A program made the translations under genes and the position numbers. The notes beneath the pieces are model-generated. The model was given only the letters and a program-made list of their open reading frames with translations. It ran no database searches and was not told the origin of the DNA. This document shows, one piece after another, positions 7,988 to 17,132 of a DNA stretch of 64,000 nucleotides (position 1 is the first letter of the stretch; every line of letters begins with the position of its first letter). The DNA lies in the NCBI RefSeq assembly GCF_002858765.1, contig NZ_PJRP01000006.1, positions 62,001-126,000 on the forward strand, read 5' to 3'. Origin of the DNA: Cupriavidus pauculus (lineage in GTDB: Bacteria > Pseudomonadota > Gammaproteobacteria > Burkholderiales > Burkholderiaceae).

Positions 7988-9277
7988 TGTTCAGACCGGG
8001 GACATAGGTGACAGGTGTGCGAGGACATGGTTGACACATTCTAGGTCGGGGCCGTCGAGATCTGAGTGCCCTGCGGGGCGCTCAGGTCGATCTGTCCGAT
8101 CCGGATGGCGCCAAACCAGAGGGCATAGATGCCATCGTGCCGTGTTTCGCGCAGGGCAATGCGTTGGCCAATGAAGGCCTTGCCAATCTTCACGCGTCGG
8201 TGCCCGATCATGATCCGGGCCGCGCTGTCTACCTTGTAGATCCGGTCGCCCGGCAGGTATTCGGGTTCGGGCAGGCTTTCGGGATACGGCACCGGACTGA
8301 CCTGGTAGCGCGTAGCCGGCACCGCCATTCCCAGCGCCTCGTGCGGGCGCTCATGGTTGTAGATGGCCCGATACCGGTCAAATGCGCGTTGCGCGTCGGT
8401 GTTGTCCGCGAAGCGGCGGTACTGCAGCAATTCCGCATTGAGCGTGCGATGGAACCGCTCGTCCTTGCCCTGGGTCTGCGGGTGATAGGGCCGCGAGTGG
8501 CTGACCCGGATTCCCAGCCTGAGCAGCCATACCGTCAGCCGCGTATATCCCAGCCCCTCCTCGTCGCCACCCCATGGCGATCCGTTGTCCATGGTCATGC
8601 GCCGCGGCAAGCCATAGCGCCGAAAGACCGCTGCCAGGCACTGCTGGACCGTCGTCCCACGTTCGTCATCGCACGCATCCAGGCACAGGACATAGCGCGA
8701 ATGGTCGTCGAGCAGCGTCAGCGGATGACACAGACCGCGCTCATTGCGCACATAGCCCTTGAAGTCCATCTGCAGCAGTTCGTTGGGGCCGGCATGTTCG
8801 AAGCGGTGCCACGCGCAGTGCTGGCCCGTGGCGTGTTCGGGGATCAATCCGTGGCGATGAAGGATGGAGGTAACCGTGCTCGGTGCCGGTGGATCGGCAA
8901 GGCCAAGATCGGCCAGGCGCCGGCTGATCTTGCGTCCGCCCCACGCAGGATGCTGCTCGCGCAGCTGGACCACCTGCCTCTCGATCCCGGCCCCCGTACG
9001 CTTTGCTGCGGACGCCTGGAGCGATCGCGCAGACCATCCGTGCCTTCACTCGAATGGCGTGCAAGCCATTTATAGGCAGTTTGCGGACTGACGTGAAAGC
9101 GCCGGCACAGCTCGCGACGATTGCAGCCGGGCTGGGTGGCCAACGCAATGAATTCCAGACGCAGGCTCATAGTGTCTCGTGTGTTCCAAGGCATGGTTTG
9201 AACCTCCGGACGGCAAACCGTCCGGAAGTGTCAACCATGTCCTCGCACACCTGTCACCTATGTGTCCGGTCTGAACA
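7988..9277 (-). mobile_element. IS481-family insertion sequence, 1290 bp
   Basis: Terminal inverted repeats of 49 bp (7988-8036 and 9229-9277) differ at only two positions and begin TGTTCAGACC. They are flanked by a 5-bp direct repeat CCGCC (7983-7987 and 9278-9282), a target-site duplication. The single transposase gene lies on the minus strand and its stop codon is a few bases inside the left repeat. The nearly perfect ends and intact duplication suggest a fairly recent insertion. Joining the flanks restores a hairpin (see findings). Confidence 0.9.
8041..9170 (-). pseudogene. IS481-family transposase, frameshifted
   Basis: The N-terminal part (from ATG at 9170, MSLRLEFIALATQPGCNRRELC) holds the helix-turn-helix, including HVSPQTAYKWLARH. 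The catalytic part reads in another frame from about 9000 to 8041. It has the DDE signatures LLQMDFKGYV, MTMDNGSPW and GKDERFHRTLNAEL. The frames meet at five C residues on the plus strand (8991-8995); one extra base there would give a continuous protein of about 376 residues. Either the copy is inactive, or the run permits slippage, or the base is a sequencing error. Confidence 0.8.
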
Positions 9278-9319
9278 CCGCCTTGCAGGAGAGGGGAGTC
9301 AGGCGACCACCCACTGCGA

Positions 9320-10402
9320 CTACGGCACGATGGTCAGGAACAGGTACGCCGCGAAGATCACCATGTGGACCACCCCCTGAAGAATGGTCGTGCGGCCCAT
9401 GCCGAGCGTCAGCGACGCCACGATCATCGTCAGGAACAGCAGCACCATTTCCTTGGCGCTCAGGCCCAGTTCCAGCGGCTGCCCGATGGTGATGAAAACG
9501 ATGGCTACCGTGGGAATGGTCAGGCCGATGCTGGCCAGCGCTGAGCCCAGCGCCAGGTTCAGGCTGGTCTGGATGCGGTCCGACCGCGCGGCGCGCAGCG
9601 CGGCAAGCCCCTCGGGCAGCAGCACCAGCGCCGCGATCACCACCCCAACTACCGCTGCCGGCAAGCCGGCGTCCGCCACGGCCTTCTCTACCGAAGGCGA
9701 CAGCAGCTTGGCCAGTGCCACCACGGCCACCAGGCATACGACCAGCAGCACGCTGCTGGTCACCGCCACGCGTGCGGGCGGCGGCGGCGCATGCACGTTT
9801 TCGTCGTGGCTGCCTTCCACCAGGAAGTAGTCGCGATGCCGCACGGTCTGCACGAAGACGAAGCAGCCGTAGAGCAGCAGCGACATCACGCCTGAAAACG
9901 CCAGCTGGGACGACGACAGCACCGGGCCCGGCGTGGTGCTGGTGAAGTTGGGCAGCACCATCGTCAACCCAAGCAGGGTGACCAGGATGGCCATGGCGGC
10001 ATTGGCCCCAGGCGCCTGGAAGGCCTGCTCGCGGTGGTGCAGTGCACCCACGAACAGGCAGATGCCGACAATGCCGTTGCAGATGATCATGACCGCCGCG
10101 AAGACCGTATCGCGCGCCAGGCCGGCCTTTTCGGGGCCGGATGACAGCATGACCGACACGATCAGCGCCACTTCGATCACCGTGACCGCGATGGCCAGCA
10201 CCAGGGTGCCGAACGGCTCGCCGACCTTGTGAGCCACCACCTCGGCATGGTGGACGGCGGCAAACACCGCGCCGGCCAATGCGAGCGACATCAGTGCGAT
10301 CAGCCAGGCCTGACCCGTCATTGCAAGGCCCAGGCCAAAGGCGGCCCAGGCGGCCAGCGGGGACCAGATGGTCCAGGCCGGCAGTTTGTTGGAAGTTGCC
10401 AT
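9320..10402 (-). CDS. Calcium/cation:proton antiporter (ChaA/CaxA-like)
   Basis: Inner-membrane exchanger of the CaCA superfamily, 360 residues, about eleven hydrophobic segments. Two alpha-repeat motifs are visible: GEPFGTLVLAIAVTVIEVALIVSVM near residue 62 and the inverted copy VLLPEGLAALRAARSDRIQTSLNLALGSALASIGLTIP in the second half. The acidic residues of both (GEPFGT...E, LPEG) are kept. Start at ATG 10402 (MATSNKLPAW) with AAGGGA upstream; an in-frame extension to 10480 is rejected. It reads toward the IS element. Ion choice (Ca2+, Na+ or K+) cannot be told from sequence. Confidence 0.85.
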   Translation of the reverse strand: MATSNKLPAWTIWSPLAAWAAFGLGLAMTGQAWLIALMSLALAGAVFAAVHHAEVVAHKVGEPFGTLVLAIAVTVIEVALIVSVMLSSGPEKAGLARDTVFAAVMIICNGIVGICLFVGALHHREQAFQAPGANAAMAILVTLLGLTMVLPNFTSTTPGPVLSSSQLAFSGVMSLLLYGCFVFVQTVRHRDYFLVEGSHDENVHAPPPPARVAVTSSVLLVVCLVAVVALAKLLSPSVEKAVADAGLPAAVVGVVIAALVLLPEGLAALRAARSDRIQTSLNLALGSALASIGLTIPTVAIVFITIGQPLELGLSAKEMVLLFLTMIVASLTLGMGRTTILQGVVHMVIFAAYLFLTIVP

Positions 10403-10515
10403 GTCTTGTTCCCTTTTTTCTTGTGGCTCACAGGCGCGAGCGTGCACGCCGCGTGGCGCGGGCGCAAGAGGTTCAGGCAACGATGAAGCGTGGCAGTTCC
10501 CCGACAGAGCGCGGA

Positions 10516-10686
10516 TCAGTCGCGGGACGAGCCGCCGCGCGGCGGATGGGCGCCCCCTTCGCGGCGATCGGGAGGCACCGGATCGGCATCCCGCAGGGCA
10601 GGGTGATTTCGGTAGATCCAGCGGGCGGCGATGATGATCACCGCCAGAAACGCGAGCGCGTATCCGACAAATGAGACTGCATTCAT
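10516..10686 (-). CDS. Small single-span membrane protein, hypothetical
   Basis: A 56-residue frame starting MNAVSFVGYALAFLAVIIIAARW, one clear transmembrane helix, followed by a basic, Pro/Gly-rich cytoplasmic-type tail ending in RGGSSRD. It is codirectional with the antiporter gene 114 bases downstream and might be cotranscribed. The ribosome site is weak (GGGTC). No family is recognised. The helix followed by positive charges supports a real protein, but coding status is not certain. Confidence 0.5.
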   Translation of the reverse strand: MNAVSFVGYALAFLAVIIIAARWIYRNHPALRDADPVPPDRREGGAHPPRGGSSRD

Positions 10687-11001
10687 GTTCTGACCCAGGT
10701 TGGTCCGGCTCTTCTGGCCGGTGGCTGGTCAGTATGGGTGCCCGCCCCTAAGGCGCACACCCTCAATCGGTAGGGCGCCGGGATCACCCAATTGCGGGGT
10801 GCAGCGATTGGAGATTGATGGTGCGAACTGGGTGTCTTGAGCGCTCAACATAGGGTAGTTGTCGACAAAATGTCGTGTATGGGCAACACATTGTCGTAGT
10901 CGAGATACATTTGGTGCTCCTCTCGTTAATCTAGCTACAAACGAGAACCGTTATCACTTACATTCATGGCCTTCGTCAGTTTCTTGATACAAGGGAAGAC
11001 C
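10687..11001. promoter_or_regulatory. Regulatory gap upstream of the TonB receptor, with Fur-like box
   Basis: No gene is visible. At 10939-10959 the sequence AACGAGAACCGTTATCACTTA resembles the Fur box, with the right half (GTTATCA) close to consensus. Upstream, TGTCG is repeated at 10860, 10871 and 10892, spacings of 11 and 21 bases, that is on one DNA face; the first copy is part of the palindrome TTGTCGACAA (10859-10868). This suggests iron control plus a second regulator. Confidence 0.5.
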
Positions 11002-13119
11002 ATGAATTCGAGCCGTCGCGGCCTGCCATCTGCCGCGCCCCACTTTGCCCCGTGCGCCACGGCGCTTGCCGTCTCGATGCTGTGCCTGACGCCGCAATGG
11101 GCCGCGGCGCAGGACACCGCGGCTTCGCAGGGGGGAGTGGGAGGCCAGGTGCTCGAAACGGTCCAGGTTTCCGGTAACTGGCTGGGCACCGGGCTGCAGA
11201 ACAGCGTGAAGACCTTCCCCGGCGCACGCACGGTGGTCAGCGAGCAGCAGATCGAACAAAGCGGCGCGCAGAGCATTGGCGATGTCATGCGCCGCATCCC
11301 CGGCGTGCAGGCGACCGACAACTCCGGCACGGCCGGCAGCGCCGTGTCGCTCAATATCGGCGTGCGGGGCCTGACTGGCCGCTACACGCCGCGTTCCACC
11401 GTGCTGCTGGATGGCATCCCGATGGCCGTGGCGCCGTACGGGCAGCCGCAGCTGTCGTTTGCTCCGGTCAGCCTGGGCAACATCGAGTCGATCGACGTGG
11501 TGCGCAGCGGCGGTGCGGTGCGCTATGGCCCGCAGAACGTGGGCGGCATCATCAATTTCAACACCAAGCCGATTCCGGGCGTGTTCAGCGGCGAAGCCTC
11601 GGTGCGCGAGAACATCTACACCCAGGGCGGTGGCAGCAACACCCAGTACAACGCGTTCGTGGGGACCACGCTCGACAGCGGCCTGGGCGTTGCGCTGCTG
11701 TACTCGGGCATGACCGGTCGCGAATGGCGCCAGGGCAGCGACGACAACGTCAACGACCTGGCCGTGAAGTTCGCGTACGACATCACGCCGACGTCGCAGG
11801 TCTACGGCAAGCTGTCGTACTACGACGTCAAGTCGAAGACGCCGGGCGGCCTGAGCGTGGCCCAGTACAACGCCGATCCGTTCCAGAACACGCGTCCCGA
11901 CGACTACTGGAGCGGCAACCGCTACGGTTTCGACCTCGGCTACGTGAACACGATTTCCACGAGCCAGGAATTCGAGATCCGCACGTTCTTCAACGAGAGC
12001 TACCGGCAGAGCACGCTGCAGCAGAGCGCTACCGTGATTGCGCACCAGCCGCGCAACTACACCACGTTCGGCATCGAGCCGCGCTTTACGCAGCGTTTTG
12101 GCGTAGGCCCGACCACGCACGACGTGACGGTCGGCTACCGCTACATCCGCGAGCGCGGCGACGACAACCAGTTCAGCACGAACCGCCTGACCGGCGTGAA
12201 CGGCCCGACCACCACGTTCGACAATGCCACCGATGCCCATGCCGTCTACATCGACGACCGCATCGCGTACGGCAACTGGCGCATCGTGCCGGGCGTGCGT
12301 TTCGAGCATATCGACACCACGCGCCAGCAGCGCAACACCGCGACGCAGTGGGACAGCCTGAACAACAAGGCGCTGCCGTCGGTCAACGTGTCGTACCTGG
12401 TGAACAGCGCGTGGACGGTCTTTGCCGACTACAGCACGTCGTTTGGCCCAGTGCAGAACACGCAGCTCAACTCGCAGACGCCGAACAATCCGCTGCAGCC
12501 GGAAGTGGCCAAGACGTTTGAAGTGGGTACGCGCTGGACCGACAACCACATCAAGGGTGAGCTGACCGCGTTCAAGATCAAGTTCGACAACCAGATCCTG
12601 CAGGTGCCGGGCCTGTTTCCGGCCACGTTCCAGAACATCGGCGCCACCGACCACGACGGCGTGGAAGCGGCCATCGACTACTCGTTCGACCGCGCCAGCC
12701 TGCTGGGCGGCCTGAACCTGTACGCCAACTACACGTACACGCGCGCCATCCAGAAGTCGGGCACCACGGCCGGCCTGGACGTGCCGTTCTACTCGCGTAC
12801 GACCGACACGATTGGCGCGCGCTACGACTGGCGCAGCTGGACGTTCAACGTGTCCACCACGCACCAGAGCAAGCAGTACGCGGATCTGGCCAACACGGTG
12901 GCCGAAAGCGCGGACGGCAGCAACGGCCTGATCCCGGGCTTCCGTACGTGGAACATCCAGGCGATGTTCAAGCTGCCGCAGCGCAAGAACACCGACATCA
13001 CCGTCGGCATCAACAACCTGTTCGACAAGCGCTACTACACGCGTACCACCGACAGCAATGCCGGCCGCCTGGTGGGCGCGCCGCGCATGGTCTACATCCA
13101 GGCCCGCGCCGCATTCTGA
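11002..13119 (+). CDS. TonB-dependent outer-membrane receptor, FecA-like
   Basis: Iron-chelate receptor, 705 residues. The signal peptide ends near residue 37 (LTPQWAAAQD). A plug domain follows with TVVSEQQIEQSGAQSIGDVMRRIPGVQATD and RSTVLLDGIPM, then IESIDVVRSGGAVRYGPQNVGGIINF, then a 22-strand type barrel. The last residues, VYIQARAAF, end in Phe as outer-membrane barrels do. The start at 11002 has AAGGGA upstream; an ATG at 10966 lacks one. Plug features resemble FecA, but there is no N-terminal signalling domain and no fecIR genes nearby. A Fur-like box lies upstream. The siderophore is unknown. Confidence 0.88.
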   Translation: MNSSRRGLPSAAPHFAPCATALAVSMLCLTPQWAAAQDTAASQGGVGGQVLETVQVSGNWLGTGLQNSVKTFPGARTVVSEQQIEQSGAQSIGDVMRRIPGVQATDNSGTAGSAVSLNIGVRGLTGRYTPRSTVLLDGIPMAVAPYGQPQLSFAPVSLGNIESIDVVRSGGAVRYGPQNVGGIINFNTKPIPGVFSGEASVRENIYTQGGGSNTQYNAFVGTTLDSGLGVALLYSGMTGREWRQGSDDNVNDLAVKFAYDITPTSQVYGKLSYYDVKSKTPGGLSVAQYNADPFQNTRPDDYWSGNRYGFDLGYVNTISTSQEFEIRTFFNESYRQSTLQQSATVIAHQPRNYTTFGIEPRFTQRFGVGPTTHDVTVGYRYIRERGDDNQFSTNRLTGVNGPTTTFDNATDAHAVYIDDRIAYGNWRIVPGVRFEHIDTTRQQRNTATQWDSLNNKALPSVNVSYLVNSAWTVFADYSTSFGPVQNTQLNSQTPNNPLQPEVAKTFEVGTRWTDNHIKGELTAFKIKFDNQILQVPGLFPATFQNIGATDHDGVEAAIDYSFDRASLLGGLNLYANYTYTRAIQKSGTTAGLDVPFYSRTTDTIGARYDWRSWTFNVSTTHQSKQYADLANTVAESADGSNGLIPGFRTWNIQAMFKLPQRKNTDITVGINNLFDKRYYTRTTDSNAGRLVGAPRMVYIQARAAF

Positions 13120-13134
13120 TCGTCACCGGATGCG

Positions 13135-13800
13135 CTAGTCCGAGGGTGGCGGAGGCCCCTTTGTCGTCCCGCGCGGCGGCAACGGGGCCGGCTCCGCCAC
13201 CAGTCTTTCGGCAGGCAGCAGGCGCAGCAGCGTCCTGGCTACCTCGGGATCGCGGCATACCAGCCATTCGTCCCAGTCTTCACGCGGCAGGATCACCACA
13301 CCGCGTTTCTCGTCCCCCGGTTTGTGAAACCGCTGCATCAGCGGATGTTGGTCGGCGTTGACCGTCGGCATCGTGAACGACACGCCCCCGCCCGGCCAGG
13401 CTCGCCACAGCCCCGCGATGGCAAACGGCTCGCCCCCCGGCAGGCCGATCTTCCACCGTACCGCCTTGCCGCTTTCATAGTTCGGCTCGTAGAACGCCGT
13501 GGCGGGCACCAGCGCCAGCTGGCACGACTTCCAGAACCTGGCAAAGGACGACAGCTTCCCGATCGTCTCCACGCGCGCATTGGCGGTGGGGTAGTAGCGC
13601 GTGCCAGGCGGGATGGTGGCCTTTGGCACCATGCTGAACGATGCCAGCACGCTTTCCCAGGCCGCTTCAGAGGCGTTCTGGCGCACGATGGGCGCGGCAT
13701 AGTCGGGCCAGGTCTCCTCGGGATACAGGCCCGGCGGCGGCTCCACGCCGAAGATCTCGCGCAGGATGCGTTTCTGGACGGGGGCGTAATTGACGCACAT
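13135..13800 (-). CDS. SRAP-domain protein (YedK/HMCES-like)
   Basis: SOS-response-associated peptidase family protein, 221 residues, expected to bind and covalently protect abasic sites in single-stranded DNA. Start at 13800 (MCVNYAPVQKR) places catalytic Cys2 at the N-terminus after Met removal; seven upstream in-frame residues are therefore excluded. Other active-site elements are ANARVET (Asn/Arg), the TAFYEPN segment (Glu) and TVNADQHPLMQRFHK (His). Its 3' end faces the TonB receptor gene 15 bases away (convergent). Confidence 0.9.
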   Translation of the reverse strand: MCVNYAPVQKRILREIFGVEPPPGLYPEETWPDYAAPIVRQNASEAAWESVLASFSMVPKATIPPGTRYYPTANARVETIGKLSSFARFWKSCQLALVPATAFYEPNYESGKAVRWKIGLPGGEPFAIAGLWRAWPGGGVSFTMPTVNADQHPLMQRFHKPGDEKRGVVILPREDWDEWLVCRDPEVARTLLRLLPAERLVAEPAPLPPRGTTKGPPPPSD

Positions 13801-13854
13801 GGGGGCTCCGGGGCGTGGCAATGCCGACTATCGTCCGTGGGCCGCCACGGACGG

Positions 13855-14802
13855 TCAATAGGTAATGGTCGCCGTCACCGTGTCCGTGTACGCGCCGTGC
13901 TGCGGCGTGTTCTGCTGCGGCACACGGCCGTAGACGCTGATGGTGTTTGCGGTGCCGGTGCCCGTGCCGCCCACCGTTGAAGTACCGCGCGTGCCATCCC
14001 CCCAGGGCACCGTGCGGGCCGAATCCGAGTAAAGCTGGTAGTTCACGGTCTGCGAGCCGCCCGTGCGCGTCATCTTGCGGGACGACACGTTTGCGCCGTT
14101 GCCGATGCCCGCATTGAGGGCGATGGTATAGGCCGCGTTGCGTGTGCATTGCACGGTCAGCGTGCTGACGGCGTCGTGATTGCCCGACAGCACGCCGATG
14201 GACCCGAAATCGAGCGGCGTGGCCGTGATATTGCAATCGCTGGCCACGGTGGCGCTGGCCGTGAATGTGATCGGCAGGCTGTTGGTGGCCAGTGTGCTGC
14301 AGTCGGGCGGGGCCAGCAGGTATTCCACATAGGTAACTTCGGCATTCAGCCCCGTGAACTGCGACGCATAGGTTCCGGTGCCCGCACCGGTCTGGTTGGC
14401 CAGCACCCGGCCATAGTAGTTGACGGTGGCGCTGCCGTTGCCGAGCAGCGCACCGAAGTCGAGTGTCACAGGCGGAGCAGTGGCGCCCGTGGTGCGTGAG
14501 CCCCAGACCTGGGTGCGTCCGCTGTCCGAGTAGAGGTTGAAACTGAGCGTCTGCGTGCCGCTGGCCAGCACGCGCGGCGAGACCGACGTGCCGGCCGAGC
14601 CCGTGCCGATATTGACGCATGCCCGTACTCGGGCCGACAAGGCGATGCCCGAGCACGACACCGTGATCGATCCCTGGACGTCGGCCACGTTGCCGCTGAC
14701 CGGGCTGTAGCTGCCGAATGCCAGCGACGGCGTGGTGACAGTGCAGACCGCCCAGGCGCCGCCGGAGGCTGTCAGCAGCAGGAGGGCGGCCAGCAGCCGC
14801 AT
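13855..14802 (-). CDS. Csu-type pilus tip protein with two spore-coat-U domains
   Basis: Secreted protein of 315 residues with a signal peptide (MRLLAALLLLTASGGAWA-V). Two SCPU domains lie at roughly residues 20-160 and 175-315, each with paired cysteines and the YGRV signature (VNYYGRVLANQ, ISVYGRVPQQ). A two-domain organisation matches the tip adhesin CsuE of the Acinetobacter Csu pilus. The start ATG at 14802 overlaps the usher stop (TGATG), showing translational coupling. Last gene of the operon. Confidence 0.85.
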   Translation of the reverse strand: MRLLAALLLLTASGGAWAVCTVTTPSLAFGSYSPVSGNVADVQGSITVSCSGIALSARVRACVNIGTGSAGTSVSPRVLASGTQTLSFNLYSDSGRTQVWGSRTTGATAPPVTLDFGALLGNGSATVNYYGRVLANQTGAGTGTYASQFTGLNAEVTYVEYLLAPPDCSTLATNSLPITFTASATVASDCNITATPLDFGSIGVLSGNHDAVSTLTVQCTRNAAYTIALNAGIGNGANVSSRKMTRTGGSQTVNYQLYSDSARTVPWGDGTRGTSTVGGTGTGTANTISVYGRVPQQNTPQHGAYTDTVTATITY

Positions 14803-17132
14803 CACGGGGCGCCGGCCTCGCATGGGATCGGGCCCAGCCTGGGCAGCGAGTCTGTCGTCTGCCGGTAGGTGAGCCGTGCGGTGCAGACGCCGGTGTCGGT
14901 TTCGGCGTGGAACGTGCTGTCGTCGCCGAGGGTGTCGAAGAACGCCAGGCCGTCATAGCCCACCACGGTGCGTGCGCCGCTTTCGAGGTGGATGACCGTG
15001 GTGCCGGCTGGTAACGGCTCGCCTTGTGCGTCGGTCAGCACGACCTGCGCGCCCCGGAACGATTCGATGCGGAACGTGGCCAGCGCGCCCGACTGCAGCG
15101 CCGGGGCAATCGACAGCCGCGTGGAGCTGAGCCGCGTGTTGACGGGCAGCGCCAGGGCATCGATCTCGATGCGGTTGGCATCGTAGGGCAGCAGGTTCGG
15201 CACCAGGATATGACCACTGCCGTTGGTGTTGCCGATGCGGCGGTTTTCCACCAGCACGGGCAGGTTGGCTACGCCGCCCGTCGACACCAGCGCGAAGCTC
15301 TGGTCGATTCGTCGGCCGGCCATGACCGTGCCGTCCATGGCCACCAGCGACCCGCTGGCGCCGAACTGCGTGGTCACGCGGCCCTGCAGGTCCTGCACCG
15401 CACCGTAGACGTCACCATAGCGCCCACGGAAATTGGCCTGCGCGGCGCCGCGCCACGTGTCGCCGCCTTGCTGGCCAACCACCTGCCATCCCCATCCGCC
15501 CTCGTACGGGATGGTGTGGCTCACGGCGCCGATCAGCGTCGGGCGGCCGTTGTCGCGGCCCACCGTGGCCGACGCCGTGGTGTCGCTGTCGAGCAGCCAG
15601 GTCAGCGTCAGCGACGCGCCGTACGACGACCCCGCCGCAAAGTCGCGGTAGGTGCTGGCCGTGACCGACGTGCGACGGCCCCATTGCGCCGTCCAGGCCA
15701 GCGAGCCGATGCGCGACGTGCCGTAGACAGGATCGGACAGGTCGACATAGCTGGCGGCGATGTTGCCGTTGCGCCGCACCGGCACCGACACCGTTGCGCG
15801 GTACAGCGCACGCGGCATCGGCGCCCCCGACCTCGCAGCCAGGTCCTCATAGTCGCCGAAAGTGCGCGTACCCTGCAGGTCGACGCTGAAGCGCGGCGTA
15901 CGCCACTGGTAGCCAAGGCCAAGCTGCCCGCCGCCTGCTCCGCTGGCGCTTGCGGACAGGTTGAGCACGCCGGTCACCGGCAGCTTGAACAACACGCCGC
16001 CGCCGGCGATGCCCACGCCGCGCGATACTTCGCCGCGGCCTTCGAGCGTGACCCTGTCGCTGAGCCCGTACCGTATCGACCCATTGGCGGCGGGCGCCGA
16101 TGCGTACCGGAATGAATCCACGCCGTACTGCGCGCGCAGGAAGCCGATTTCGAGCGAATAGTCGAACAGGCCCGGCGCCAGCATGCGCGCATCCACGTAG
16201 AGCGGCACCGTAGTGCTGACATCGCGCCCCAGCGCGTCGCGCACGATGATGGTGGCCTGGCCCGCGCCACTGAGCGCCGGGGCATTGTTGATGACGAAGG
16301 GGCCGGTCGGCACCTGGCCCGAGTACTGGCGCACATTGTTGATGTACAGGTCCACCGCGCCCGGCACGGCCGCCGAGCCGGCCAGTGCCGGCAGCGGATA
16401 GGTGATCAGGTCTGGCCGCAGGCCGAAATTGCGCCGAAGCTGGAAGCCGCCCAGCCGCACTGGACGCGACCAGGGCAGGGCGCCGGTGATGGTGTCGCCG
16501 ATCAGCATCGATTGCATGCCGTTGGGGTCGGCGTGGGTCCAGTTGGTGTCCAGGCGCACGTAGCGCGTGGCGTTGTCGTAGACGGTGGCGACGCCGGTGT
16601 TGCCAAGCACGCCACCGGGGTGGAAGAACCGCTGCTCGCTGTACAGGCCGAGCTGCTGGCCGGTGTCGGGCTGGGCATAGGCGTCGTAGTTCAGCACGAA
16701 GCCGGTGCCCGGCGTGACTGCAGGCCGCGCACGATTGCGGGCGCCCAGTTGCGTGGGAATGCGCGAACTGTCGTCGACGGTAAGGTACACGCGCTGCATG
16801 GCGGGGTCATAGCGCCAGGTCACGCCCGGCAGGCGGTCCAGCGGCACCAGGCCCTGCGTATCGGCCAGCGACGGATCGGCCTGCAGGCCCAGGTCGCGCA
16901 ACTCGTCGAGGGGCGTCAGCAGCATGCCGCCGCGGTCCGCGAAGCGGGCGACGCTGCCGGTTGACTCGCCGTTGACCATGACTTCGAGGTAGGCGGTGTG
17001 GCCGGGTACCTTGTCGATGGTCTGCGCAAGGAGCCTGGTGTTCTCCAGGGCGGCGGTCAGCATGCAGGCGGCCATCGCAAGCCGCCATGGCAGGGCGCGG
17101 CAAGGGGGCAATGGTGGTGGATTCCATGTCAT
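14802..17132 (-). CDS. csuD: Csu-type fimbrial outer-membrane usher
   Basis: Usher that secretes and assembles pilins across the outer membrane, 776 residues. A signal segment (LAMAACMLTAALENTRLLAQ) precedes the N-terminal domain; the barrel contains FVLNYDAYAQ, GDTITGALPWSRPVRLGGFQLRRNF and VDLYINNVRQYSGQVPTGPFVI. A plug domain and C-terminal domains (GGVANLPVLVENRRIG, QGEPLPAGTTV) follow. The frame is open a further 880 bases upstream, but ATG 17132 overlaps the chaperone stop as ATGA and begins the mature-type sequence, so it is chosen. Confidence 0.9.
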   Translation of the reverse strand: MTWNPPPLPPCRALPWRLAMAACMLTAALENTRLLAQTIDKVPGHTAYLEVMVNGESTGSVARFADRGGMLLTPLDELRDLGLQADPSLADTQGLVPLDRLPGVTWRYDPAMQRVYLTVDDSSRIPTQLGARNRARPAVTPGTGFVLNYDAYAQPDTGQQLGLYSEQRFFHPGGVLGNTGVATVYDNATRYVRLDTNWTHADPNGMQSMLIGDTITGALPWSRPVRLGGFQLRRNFGLRPDLITYPLPALAGSAAVPGAVDLYINNVRQYSGQVPTGPFVINNAPALSGAGQATIIVRDALGRDVSTTVPLYVDARMLAPGLFDYSLEIGFLRAQYGVDSFRYASAPAANGSIRYGLSDRVTLEGRGEVSRGVGIAGGGVLFKLPVTGVLNLSASASGAGGGQLGLGYQWRTPRFSVDLQGTRTFGDYEDLAARSGAPMPRALYRATVSVPVRRNGNIAASYVDLSDPVYGTSRIGSLAWTAQWGRRTSVTASTYRDFAAGSSYGASLTLTWLLDSDTTASATVGRDNGRPTLIGAVSHTIPYEGGWGWQVVGQQGGDTWRGAAQANFRGRYGDVYGAVQDLQGRVTTQFGASGSLVAMDGTVMAGRRIDQSFALVSTGGVANLPVLVENRRIGNTNGSGHILVPNLLPYDANRIEIDALALPVNTRLSSTRLSIAPALQSGALATFRIESFRGAQVVLTDAQGEPLPAGTTVIHLESGARTVVGYDGLAFFDTLGDDSTFHAETDTGVCTARLTYRQTTDSLPRLGPIPCEAGAP

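Noticed and set aside
10954..12864. A 636-codon minus-strand frame opposite the TonB receptor
   Set aside because: Shadow of the receptor gene; no domain, and it would run through the Fur-like promoter.
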